Shown: in pieces, positions 7,933 to 15,787 of the stretch | Layout: each line of letters starts with the position of its first letter | Position numbering within the stretch: the stretch's first letter is position 1 | Origin: Shewanella sp. 1CM18E | GTDB taxonomy: Bacteria; Pseudomonadota; Gammaproteobacteria; Enterobacterales; Shewanellaceae | Length of the DNA stretch: 60,458 nucleotides | Assembly: GCF_023161665.1 (NCBI RefSeq) | Contig: NZ_JALNTW010000024.1 | Location: forward strand, 1-60,458 | Direction of reading: 5' to 3' | Translations under genes and position numbers: made by a program | Notes under the pieces: generated by a model | What the model was told of the DNA's origin: nothing | The model's database searches: none | What the model saw: only the letters and a program-made list of their open reading frames with translations

Positions 7933-9228
7933 TTGTTTGATCGTTATGAGGCGGGAGAGAAAGCGGTACTTGTCCATATCGACTTTACTGATGATAACAA
8001 CCGAGAAGATTTAGACGAACTAAAGTTGCTCGTCGACTCGGCAGGTGCTCAGTCAATTGGAGTGATCTCAGCAAGTCGTCGTTCACCTGACCGCAAGTTT
8101 TTTGTTGGTTCAGGTAAGGCAGAAGAATTGGCTGCGATGGTTGCGGCTACTGATGCCAATGTGGTGATTTTTAATCACGCATTAAGTCCAGCTCAAGAAC
8201 GAAATCTTGAGCAGTTGTGTCAGTGCAGGGTACTCGACAGAACGACTTTGATCTTGGATATTTTCGCTCAACGAGCGCGAACATTTGAAGGTAAGTTACA
8301 GGTGGAGCTAGCGCAATTGCGCCACATGTCGACACGCCTAATCAGAGGTTGGACGCACTTAGAACGTCAAAAAGGTGGTATTGGTCTGCGAGGACCAGGT
8401 GAAACTCAGCTAGAAACGGATAGACGTTTGTTGAGAGGCCGGATCAGCACCATTAACCGCCGTTTAGCAAAAGTTGATAAGCAACGCGACCAGAGTCGCA
8501 GAGCCAGACAACGAAGTGAGATGTCGACAGTGTCGTTGGTTGGTTATACCAATGCTGGTAAATCGACACTGTTTAATGGCTTAACTTCGTCGGATGTTTA
8601 CGCTGCAGATCAACTTTTTGCGACGTTAGACCCAACGTTACGTAAATTAGATTTACCTGACGGTGATGTGGTTTTAGCTGACACCGTTGGATTTATCAGG
8701 CATTTGCCCCATGATTTAGTTGCAGCCTTTAAGGCAACACTGCAAGAGACACGACAAGCAGATTTGCTTTTGCATGTGGTTGATAGCGCAGATGAAAATA
8801 TGGGGGATAACTTTGAGCAAGTGCAAAAAGTGCTCAAAGAAATCGATGCCAATGAAATTCCACAGTTGATCGTTTGCAATAAAATCGATCTATTGGATGA
8901 GGTAAAACCTCGCATCGACTACGATGATGAGGGGACACCGATTAGAGTCTGGGTTTCTGCTCAGCAGCAAAAAGGCTTGGAATTAGTTGAAGAAGCGATT
9001 AATCAACTCGTTGGTAAAGCGGTTCAAGAGCTAACCTTGCAAATCCCAGCTTCGGCAGGGCATTATCTCGGCCAGTTTTATAAACTGGATGTAATACAGC
9101 AGAAAGCGTATGACGATCTGGGGAACTGTATGATCTCTGTTCGCTTATTGGATGCCGACTGGCGCCGATTAGTAAAACAGAGCCAAGGTGAAATAGAGAC
9201 TTTTGTGGTCGACCCAGTCGTCGCATAA
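7933..9228 (+). CDS. hflX: Ribosome-associated GTPase HflX
   Basis: A GTPase that splits stalled or stressed ribosomes. The N-terminal HflX domain contains DRTTLILDIFAQRARTFEGK and the glycine-rich GGIGLRGPGETQLETDRR. The G domain has G1 GYTNAGKST near residue 203, G3 ADTVGFIR and G4 NKIDL. Length is 431 aa. The start is TTG at 7933, supported by AAGGAG with 8 nt spacing, 20 nt after the hfq stop. Confidence 0.95.
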   Translation: MFDRYEAGEKAVLVHIDFTDDNNREDLDELKLLVDSAGAQSIGVISASRRSPDRKFFVGSGKAEELAAMVAATDANVVIFNHALSPAQERNLEQLCQCRVLDRTTLILDIFAQRARTFEGKLQVELAQLRHMSTRLIRGWTHLERQKGGIGLRGPGETQLETDRRLLRGRISTINRRLAKVDKQRDQSRRARQRSEMSTVSLVGYTNAGKSTLFNGLTSSDVYAADQLFATLDPTLRKLDLPDGDVVLADTVGFIRHLPHDLVAAFKATLQETRQADLLLHVVDSADENMGDNFEQVQKVLKEIDANEIPQLIVCNKIDLLDEVKPRIDYDDEGTPIRVWVSAQQQKGLELVEEAINQLVGKAVQELTLQIPASAGHYLGQFYKLDVIQQKAYDDLGNCMISVRLLDADWRRLVKQSQGEIETFVVDPVVA

Positions 9229-9277
9229 TTAAGTATTTTAGTAATCTCGTTTATTTCATACACTTATGGAGTACTAA

Positions 9278-10429
9278 ATGGCTTGGAACGAGCCCGGTAA
9301 CAAGGGTCAAGACCCTTGGGGAAATGGCAATAAAGGTGGTAATGATAAAGGACCACCGGATTTAGATGAAGTTTTTCGTAACCTTTCGAAGCGCTTTGGC
9401 GGCAAAGGCAATGGCTCTGGTGGCAGCGTAAGCGGTGCTAGCTTAGTTATTGTTTTGGTGATCGCGGTTGTTGTATGGGGCCTTTCGGGCTTCTATACAG
9501 TAAAAGAAGCTGAAAAAGGTGTTGCGCTACGTTTCGGTGAATATATCGGTGAAGTCGATCCTGGTCTTCAGTGGAAAGCCACTTTTATAGATGAAGTGAC
9601 ACCGGTAAACGTACAAACAGTGCGCTCTATCCCTGCATCTGGCAGCATGCTAACAGCTGATGAAAACGTGGTTTTAGTACAACTTGACGTTCAGTATCGT
9701 GTTAGTAAGGCAAAAGATTACCTGTATAGCGTAGTTGATGCGGATGCCAGTTTGCGTGAAGCAACTGACAGTGCGTTACGTTACGTTATTGGTCACAACA
9801 CAATGGATGATATTTTGACTACAGGTCGAGATAAAATTCGTCGTGATACTTGGGATGAAATCGAACGTATTATCAAGCCATATGAGCTAGGTATTACGGT
9901 TGTTGACGTTAACTTCTTGCCAGCTCGTCCGCCAGAAGAGGTAAAAGATGCCTTTGATGACGCGATTGCCGCGCAAGAGGATGAGCAGCGTTTCATTCGT
10001 GAAGCTGAAGCATACTCTCGTCAGTTAGAGCCAAAGGTTCGTGGTACTGTACAGCGTATGGATCAACAGGCTATTGCTTATAAGCAAAGAGTCATTCTAG
10101 AAGCTAAAGGTAAAGTGGCTCGTTTTGAGCAGCTATTGCCTGAGTATCAAGATGCACCAGAAGTAACTCGTGAACGTATGTATTTCGATACGATGCAAGA
10201 AGTTATGAGCGGCACAAACAAAGTGCTTATTGATGCTAAAAATAGCGGCAACTTAATGTATCTACCGTTAGATAAGTTGATGCAAAACAGTCAGTCTAAT
10301 AAGTCTGCAAGTGCTAAGAGCAAACCGGCTACGCCTGTTATGTCAGTTAATAGTACAACTCATAATAACAGCAGCATGCCACTAGATGGTCGTCCATCGC
10401 GTGGTGAACGCTCGTCGGGGAGGAACTAA
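9278..10429 (+). CDS. hflK: FtsH protease modulator HflK
   Basis: An SPFH/band-7 membrane protein that with HflC forms the periplasmic cage around FtsH. It has a Gly/Asn-rich cytoplasmic N terminus (1-50), one membrane segment at about 56-75 and the SPFH domain, including GLQWKATFIDEVTPVNV and LREATDSALRYVIGH. The C-terminal tail is Ser/Asn-rich. Length is 383 aa. Shine-Dalgarno ATGGAGT precedes the ATG. hflC follows after 3 nt. Confidence 0.96.
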   Translation: MAWNEPGNKGQDPWGNGNKGGNDKGPPDLDEVFRNLSKRFGGKGNGSGGSVSGASLVIVLVIAVVVWGLSGFYTVKEAEKGVALRFGEYIGEVDPGLQWKATFIDEVTPVNVQTVRSIPASGSMLTADENVVLVQLDVQYRVSKAKDYLYSVVDADASLREATDSALRYVIGHNTMDDILTTGRDKIRRDTWDEIERIIKPYELGITVVDVNFLPARPPEEVKDAFDDAIAAQEDEQRFIREAEAYSRQLEPKVRGTVQRMDQQAIAYKQRVILEAKGKVARFEQLLPEYQDAPEVTRERMYFDTMQEVMSGTNKVLIDAKNSGNLMYLPLDKLMQNSQSNKSASAKSKPATPVMSVNSTTHNNSSMPLDGRPSRGERSSGRN

Positions 10430-10432
10430 GCA

Positions 10433-11311
10433 ATGGGTAGATTTACATCGATTATAGTAGCAATACTTATTGCTATCTCTTTGACTTCAATTTTAGTGGT
10501 GAATGAAGGCGAAAGAGCGATTGTTTCTCGATTTGGTAAAGTGCTTAAAGATGACGGCGTAACTCGCGTTTATAGCCCAGGTCTTCACTTTAAGATCCCT
10601 ATGCTTGATAAAATCAAGTTTATGGATGCAAGGGTGCAGACATTAGATGGTGCAGCAGATCGCTTTGTTACTTCTGAAAAGAAAGATTTGATGGTCGATT
10701 CATACGTGAAATGGCGCATTAAAGATTTCGAACGTTACTATCTTTCTACCAACGGTGGTATTAAGGCGAACGCAGAAACGTTACTACAGCGTAAAATTAA
10801 CAACGATCTTCGTACAGAGTTCGGTCGTCGTACGATTAAAGAAATCGTATCGGGTAGCCGTGATGAGCTGCAATCAGATGCATTAAAGAATGCAGCTGAA
10901 AGCGCTGAAGATTTAGGTGTTGAAGTTGTAGACGTGCGAGTTAAGCAAATTAACTTACCTGCAAACGTGAGTACTAGTATTTACCAGCGTATGCGTGCAG
11001 AACGTCAAGCTGTGGCTAAAGAGCACCGCGCTCAAGGTCAAGAGCAAGCAGAGATCATTCGTGCTAAGACAGATGCAAGTGTAACCATTCAAACTGCAGA
11101 AGCAGAGCGTAAAGCACTGACTACTCGTGGTGAAGGTGATGCTGAAGCTGCTAAGATTTATGCTGATGCATATACTAAAGACCCAGAGTTCTTTAGCTTC
11201 ATGCGTAGTTTAGATGCTTACAAAGCAAGTTTCTCTGGCGACAAAGACGTCATGGTTCTTGAGCCTGATAGTGAGTTCTTTAGATACATGAATAGCTCAA
11301 CTGGCAAATAG
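10433..11311 (+). CDS. hflC: FtsH protease modulator HflC
   Basis: The partner of HflK in the FtsH-regulating complex. It has an N-terminal membrane anchor (about 4-22), then an SPFH domain beginning VNEGERAIVSRFGKV, and a coiled helical segment rich in Ala/Glu (ARAERQAVAKEHRAQG onward). The C-terminal SFMRSLDAYKASF is typical. Length is 292 aa. A strong Shine-Dalgarno (GGGGAGGAA) lies in the hflK 3' end. Confidence 0.96.
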   Translation: MGRFTSIIVAILIAISLTSILVVNEGERAIVSRFGKVLKDDGVTRVYSPGLHFKIPMLDKIKFMDARVQTLDGAADRFVTSEKKDLMVDSYVKWRIKDFERYYLSTNGGIKANAETLLQRKINNDLRTEFGRRTIKEIVSGSRDELQSDALKNAAESAEDLGVEVVDVRVKQINLPANVSTSIYQRMRAERQAVAKEHRAQGQEQAEIIRAKTDASVTIQTAEAERKALTTRGEGDAEAAKIYADAYTKDPEFFSFMRSLDAYKASFSGDKDVMVLEPDSEFFRYMNSSTGK

Positions 11312-11330
11312 TCAGCTTTATAGTTAATTA

Positions 11331-11360
11331 AAAGGCCTAACACTTAGTTAGGCCTTTTTT
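11331..11360 (+). terminator. Terminator of the hfq-hflXKC operon
   Basis: The stem AAAGGCCTAA/TTAGGCCTTT has a 7-nt loop and a T run. Confidence 0.92.
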
Positions 11361-11726
11361 GTGTCTTAAAATCGCCATATTATTTACTAGCGCTAATTCC
11401 TACCTATTGAGTCAACTATTGCATTATAGCCAGCAAAAAAATCACTAATATGAGCTAAGTTGCTAATTTAGTGGACTATGAATGAAATATTTTGCAATGT
11501 TCTGCTACGAAATTTTAGCGATTATGTTGGTTCAGATGCGGTCTTTTTATGCAGAAGTAGCACTAAAAGCAACATAGTTAACTAAGTTGAGCGTTTTAAC
11601 TATGATCTGGTTCTAATTTTTGGCTATAATGAGCCGCGCTTCAAGTTTAGGATCCGATTTAAGTTCGATTCAACTTAGAAGAAGACAGATAAAACAAAAA
11701 TTCCAACACTCTCTGGAGACAAGTGG
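11361..11726. promoter_or_regulatory. Upstream region of petABC
   Basis: This gene-free stretch precedes the cytochrome bc1 operon. A good -10 candidate, TATAAT, is at 11625-11630, about 96 nt before petA, but I do not see a convincing -35 at the right spacing. A Shine-Dalgarno CTGGAG is at 11713-11718. No repeats or small ORFs stand out. Confidence 0.4.
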
Positions 11727-12317
11727 ATGAGCAATGCGCCAGTCGATACCGGACGTCGCAGATTTCTGACCGCAGCCACCGCCGTAGTTGGTGGTGCTGG
11801 TGCCGCTGCTGTAGCGGTTCCGTTTATAAAGTCATGGAATCCGAGTGCCAAAGCGAAAGCAGCAGGTGCGCCGGTAGAAGTAAACATTAGTAAAGTAGAG
11901 CCAGGTCAACTTATTCGAGTTGAATGGCGTGGTAAACCTGTATGGGTTGTTCGCCGTACGCAGGAGATCTTGGATGGTCTGCCAGCAATCGATGGTCAAC
12001 TTCGCGATCCAGACTCTGTAGAACCACAGCAGCCTGCATATGCACAGAATACTGTTCGTTCAATTAAGGCTGAGTTTTTCATAGCCGTTGGCCTATGTAC
12101 TCATCTTGGTTGTTCTCCAACTTACCTACCAGACACATTTGGTGAGCAAGTAGAGGGTGTCGCTTCAGGCTTCTTCTGTCCTTGTCATGGTTCTAAGTTC
12201 GATATGGCTGGTCGTGTATTCCAAGGTGTACCAGCGCCGTTGAACTTGGTTATCCCACCGCATCAGTATCTTGATGATAGCACTGTGCTAATTGGTGTTG
12301 ATAAAGGAGCAGCGTAA
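11727..12317 (+). CDS. petA: Ubiquinol-cytochrome c reductase, Rieske iron-sulfur subunit
   Basis: Takes electrons from quinol to cytochrome c1 in the bc1 complex. The N-terminal twin-arginine signal RRRFLTAATAVVGG (10-23) also serves as the membrane anchor. The 2Fe-2S ligands are C124/H126 (CTHLGC) and C151/H154 (CPCHGS), with C129 and C153 for the stabilising disulfide. Length is 196 aa. The stop overlaps the petB start (TAATG). Confidence 0.97.
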   Translation: MSNAPVDTGRRRFLTAATAVVGGAGAAAVAVPFIKSWNPSAKAKAAGAPVEVNISKVEPGQLIRVEWRGKPVWVVRRTQEILDGLPAIDGQLRDPDSVEPQQPAYAQNTVRSIKAEFFIAVGLCTHLGCSPTYLPDTFGEQVEGVASGFFCPCHGSKFDMAGRVFQGVPAPLNLVIPPHQYLDDSTVLIGVDKGAA

Positions 12318-13531
12318 TGGTTAAGAACATTGTTAGCTGGATTGATGAACGCATCCCCATGACTGCAACCTACAACCGTCATGTAGGCCAATATGCGACA
12401 CCATCAAATTTTAACTTTTGGTACTTCTTTGGCTCATTAGCCATGCTAGTACTTGTTAACCAATTACTGACAGGTATTTGGTTAACCATGAATTACGTAC
12501 CAACAGCCGAAGGTGCATTCGCATCTATCGAATACATCATGCGTGATGTTGAATACGGTTGGTTACTCAGGTATATGCATTCCACGGGGGCCTCCGCTTT
12601 CTTTGTGGTGATTTATCTGCATATGTTCCGTGGTCTTATCTATGGTTCATACCAGAAGCCAAGAGAACTTCTGTGGCTATTCGGTATGCTTATCTTCCTA
12701 GTGTTGATGGCTGAAGCATTTATGGGTTACTTGCTACCTTGGGGACAAATGTCTTACTGGGGTGCACAGGTAATTATTTCATTGTTTGGCGCAATCCCAG
12801 TTATTGGTGATGACCTAACATTGTGGATCCGCGGTGACTTTGTTGTCTCTGGCGCAACCCTAAACCGTTTCTTCGCCTTGCATGTAATTGCATTGCCACT
12901 AGTGCTTGTTGTGTTGGTGTTCTTACACCTAATTGCATTGCATGAAGTGGGTTCAAATAACCCTGACGGTATCGAAATCAAGAAGAACAAAGATGAAAAT
13001 GGCTGGCCAAAAGATGGTATTCCATTCCACCCTTACTACACAGTTAAAGACATCATGGGTGTTGCTGGCTTCCTAATTGTTTTCTGTTATGTGTTGTTCT
13101 TTATGCCTGAAGGTGGTGGTTACTTCCTTGAAAAGCCGAACTTTGAAGCGGCTAACCCGATGAAGACACCTGAGCATATTGCACCGGTTTGGTATTTCAC
13201 ACCTTTCTACGCAATCTTACGTGCTATCCCTGATAAGCTGATGGGTGTTATCGGCATGGGCTTGGCAATTGGTGTGCTGTTTATCTTGCCATGGCTAGAC
13301 CGTTGTAATGTTAAGTCAATCCGTTACCGTAGCTTGACGCACAAATTGAACATCAGTCAGTTTGCAGTTTCATTCTTAGTATTAGGTTACTTAGGTGCAG
13401 TACCAGCGACTCCAGCTCTAACAATCGCTGCGCGTATCTTCACGATAACTTACTTTGGTTTCTTCTTGTTCCTATGGATTTACAGTAAGAACGAAAAGAC
13501 TAAGCCTGTACCAGAGAGGTTGACACACTAA
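12317..13531 (+). CDS. petB: Ubiquinol-cytochrome c reductase, cytochrome b
   Basis: The membrane subunit with two b hemes and both quinone sites. Heme-ligand His pairs are visible in LLRYMHSTGASAFFVVIYLHMFRG and in FFALHVIAL with VFLHLIALHE. The Qo-site motif reads PVWY (in HIAPVWYFTPFYA) instead of the mitochondrial PEWY. As far as I know PVWY occurs in many gammaproteobacteria, so this is a lineage trait rather than damage. Length is 404 aa, with about eight membrane helices. Start and stop codons overlap petA and petC. Confidence 0.97.
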   Translation: MVKNIVSWIDERIPMTATYNRHVGQYATPSNFNFWYFFGSLAMLVLVNQLLTGIWLTMNYVPTAEGAFASIEYIMRDVEYGWLLRYMHSTGASAFFVVIYLHMFRGLIYGSYQKPRELLWLFGMLIFLVLMAEAFMGYLLPWGQMSYWGAQVIISLFGAIPVIGDDLTLWIRGDFVVSGATLNRFFALHVIALPLVLVVLVFLHLIALHEVGSNNPDGIEIKKNKDENGWPKDGIPFHPYYTVKDIMGVAGFLIVFCYVLFFMPEGGGYFLEKPNFEAANPMKTPEHIAPVWYFTPFYAILRAIPDKLMGVIGMGLAIGVLFILPWLDRCNVKSIRYRSLTHKLNISQFAVSFLVLGYLGAVPATPALTIAARIFTITYFGFFLFLWIYSKNEKTKPVPERLTH

Positions 13532-14226
13532 TGAAAAAACTACTTATAGCATTAGTTGCATTGGTTCCAACACTAGCGGTTGCCGCTGGTGGTGGCGCCC
13601 CACTTGATAAAGCCAATATCGATCTTAATGATACTGAGTCACTGCAACGTGGATTGGAGTTATTCCAAGAAAACTGCGCAGGTTGTCACAGTACTCAATA
13701 TCAACGCTATGGCCGCGTTGCTGAGGATTTAAATATCCCGATTGATGAGATGCGTGCTAAGTACCTTCCTGAAGGCGCTAAAATTGGCGAACTAATGGAA
13801 AATGCCATTCCTGACGCTGACGCGGCTAAATGGTTCGGTGCGGCGCCACCGGATCTAACTTTGGTTGCTCGAGTGCGTGGTGAAGATTGGATTTACTCTT
13901 ATCTGCATGGTTTTTATAAAGATGAAAGTCGTCCATTTGGCGTAAATAATACAATTTTCCCAATGGTTGGTATGCCGCATGTACTAGAAGATCTTCAAGG
14001 TCTTCCGGTTAAACAAGAAGATGGAACAATTGTCGCTAGTGGTGGAGCATTATCTGCCGAAGAGTATGACCAAGTGGTTCGTGATATCACAGGATTCTTG
14101 GTTTACTCAGGTGACCCTATTAAGCTAGAGCGCGAAAGACTAGGTTGGTGGGTGTTAGGCTTCTTATTTATTTTCTTTATTGTGGCCTACCTCTTAAAGA
14201 AAGAGTACTGGAAAGATGTACACTAA
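13531..14226 (+). CDS. petC: Ubiquinol-cytochrome c reductase, cytochrome c1
   Basis: The heme c subunit that passes electrons to soluble cytochrome c. It has a signal peptide (1-19), the heme site CAGCH near residue 50, a probable axial Met in FPMVGMPHVL, and a C-terminal membrane anchor (WWVLGFLFIFFIVAYLL) with a positively charged end. Length is 231 aa. It is the last gene of the petABC operon. Confidence 0.96.
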   Translation: MKKLLIALVALVPTLAVAAGGGAPLDKANIDLNDTESLQRGLELFQENCAGCHSTQYQRYGRVAEDLNIPIDEMRAKYLPEGAKIGELMENAIPDADAAKWFGAAPPDLTLVARVRGEDWIYSYLHGFYKDESRPFGVNNTIFPMVGMPHVLEDLQGLPVKQEDGTIVASGGALSAEEYDQVVRDITGFLVYSGDPIKLERERLGWWVLGFLFIFFIVAYLLKKEYWKDVH

Positions 14227-14262
14227 CCTAAAATAAAGGTTAGAATGTATTATCCGCAAATT

Positions 14263-14303
14263 GTAAACGGGGAGCCTTGCTCCTCGTTTACGTTTGCATT
14301 TTT
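14263..14303 (+). terminator. Terminator of petABC
   Basis: The 13-bp stem GTAAACGGGGAGC/GCTCCTCGTTTAC (one G-T pair, 3-nt loop) is followed after a few bases by a T6 run. Confidence 0.8.
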
Positions 14304-14335
14304 TGCTTTTTACTTGTGAATCCCGGAGGGTATCA

Positions 14336-14965
14336 ATGGCTGTTGCTGCCAATAAACGCTCAATCATGACCCTGTATTCAGGTGCAGACGACCTTTATAG
14401 CCACCAAGTACGTATCGTGCTTGCTGAAAAAGGTGTAACAGTTGACGTTCTGCAAGTTGATCCAAATGAGATCCCTGAAGACTTGATCGAGCTTAACCCG
14501 TACAACACAGTGCCAACTTTGGTAGACAGAGAGCTAGTTCTTTATAACTCTCGTATCATTATGGAATACCTAGATGAGCGTTTCCCTCATCCTCCACTAA
14601 TGCCTGTTTATCCGGTTTCACGTGGTCAAACGCGCCTATGGATGCACCGCATCGAGGAAGACTGGTACGCACTTGTAGAGCGTATCCGTAAAGGCGACCG
14701 TGCTGATGCTGCTCGTAAAGAGCTTCAAGAAGGTCTTACTGCTATCGCACCAATCTTCGGTGAAGTGCCTTACTTCATGAGCGAAGAATTTGGCTTAGCG
14801 GATTGCTATCTTGGCCCATTATTATGGCGTTTACCTGTACTAGGTATTGAGCTAGATAGCCGTACAGCTAAAGATATCAAAGCTTACATGACACGTTTAT
14901 TCGATCGTGAATCATTTAAAGCATCTTTGACTGAGACTGAGCGCGAAATGCGCATGGGTATCTAA
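14336..14965 (+). CDS. sspA: Stringent starvation protein A
   Basis: A glutathione-S-transferase-fold protein that binds RNA polymerase and affects stationary-phase and acid-stress transcription. The thioredoxin-like N domain has MTLYSGADDLYSHQVRIVLAEKGV, followed by NPYNTVPTLVDRELVLYNSRIIMEYLDERFPHPPLMP, a strong family signature (residues in separate blocks). I chose the ATG at 14336 because it has Shine-Dalgarno GGAGGG at 14325-14330. Starting there gives 209 aa, the usual length. The upstream in-frame codons fall within the petC terminator. Confidence 0.95.
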   Translation: MAVAANKRSIMTLYSGADDLYSHQVRIVLAEKGVTVDVLQVDPNEIPEDLIELNPYNTVPTLVDRELVLYNSRIIMEYLDERFPHPPLMPVYPVSRGQTRLWMHRIEEDWYALVERIRKGDRADAARKELQEGLTAIAPIFGEVPYFMSEEFGLADCYLGPLLWRLPVLGIELDSRTAKDIKAYMTRLFDRESFKASLTETEREMRMGI

Positions 14966-15426
14966 TGAAAGAGCTAACCCCGAACCGTCCATACTTGCTG
15001 CGGGCTTATTATGATTGGTTGATGGATAACCAGTTAACGCCCCATGTTGTTGTAGACGCTTATGTGCCAGGCACGCAAGTTCCACAGCAATATGTTAAAG
15101 ATGGTCAAATTGTACTGAATATTACTGAAAGTGCTGTAGGTGGCCTACAGATCACTAATGAGTTTATTGAGTTCAGCGCGCGTTTTGGTGGAGTTCCTCA
15201 GCAGGTGCTATTGCCGATGGCTTCTATTGTAGCTATCTATGCCAGAGAGAATGGCGCAGGTACAGTCTTTGAGTTAGAGGAAGCTTATCAGCTTGACGAT
15301 GACATCGAAGAAGAATCGGGACTTTCAGTAGTGAAAGAGCCGGTTGCCGAAACCGGCGAACCTGAAACCGAAACTGCAGAGGCGAAAGAGCCTAAGCGTC
15401 GCGGTCACCTTACTTTGGTGAAGTAA
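14965..15426 (+). CDS. sspB: ClpXP adaptor SspB
   Basis: Delivers ssrA-tagged proteins to the ClpXP protease. The N-terminal substrate-binding domain (about 1-110) contains RPYLLRAYYDWLMDN and HVVVDAY, and is followed by a flexible acidic linker. The C-terminal RRGHLTLVK resembles the ClpX-docking XB tail. Length is 153 aa. It starts on the sspA stop (TAATG), so the two are co-translated. Confidence 0.95.
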   Translation: MKELTPNRPYLLRAYYDWLMDNQLTPHVVVDAYVPGTQVPQQYVKDGQIVLNITESAVGGLQITNEFIEFSARFGGVPQQVLLPMASIVAIYARENGAGTVFELEEAYQLDDDIEEESGLSVVKEPVAETGEPETETAEAKEPKRRGHLTLVK

Positions 15427-15453
15427 ATCTAGTTTATTAGGTTTAAGATATTT

Positions 15454-15481
15454 AAAAGCCAGTCTATCGACTGGCTTTTTT
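15454..15481 (+). terminator. Terminator of sspAB
   Basis: The stem AAAAGCCAGTC/GACTGGCTTTT has a 4-nt loop and a T run. Confidence 0.92.
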
Positions 15482-15787
15482 GTGCCTGTAAATTAGGGAT
15501 TATTTATCGCACTTGATCGCAGCTAAAAATTAATCATCTCTGAGCTCTTAGGTTTTGTAGACAAACTATGCTCCCAATCTGTCCACTTGTGACTATTTGT
15601 CCTTTCTGTCATGTAATAATAAGTCGTCATGTCGTAATTGGTTTTTTATAGGGTGATGACTGTCTAGACTTGAGTTTTTCAACAACTTCTCGTCGCAGAA
15701 TAAGTCTAAGATACGCGCGAATTTTTGGCTAAATAACATTCCACATAAGTTAGCTTGGCCACTACAACGAGCAGATCGGAGTCTTAG
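15482..15787. promoter_or_regulatory. Upstream region of the TonB/ABC uptake block
   Basis: This stretch has no gene. It should carry the promoter and regulator site of the eleven-gene block. I found no Fur box, no complete cobalamin-riboswitch core and no convincing sigma-70 pair. A direct repeat of GTCATGT (15608-15614 and 15627-15633) is the only motif I would mention. GGAG at 15778-15781 is the Shine-Dalgarno for the next gene. Confidence 0.4.

Noticed and set aside
13180..13215. PVWY instead of PEWY in cytochrome b as possible inactivation
   Set aside because: The rest of the Qo site and all heme ligands are intact, and PVWY is, to my knowledge, common in gammaproteobacteria.
14294..14335. 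Extended N terminus for SspA
   Set aside because: The extra codons begin within the petC terminator and lack a ribosome site; the ATG at 14336 has GGAGGG at good spacing and gives the family length.
15482..15787. Cobalamin riboswitch or Fur box before the TonB receptor
   Set aside because: Only a GCCACTA fragment resembles the B12-riboswitch end, and the core box is absent. No 19-bp stretch approaches the Fur consensus.
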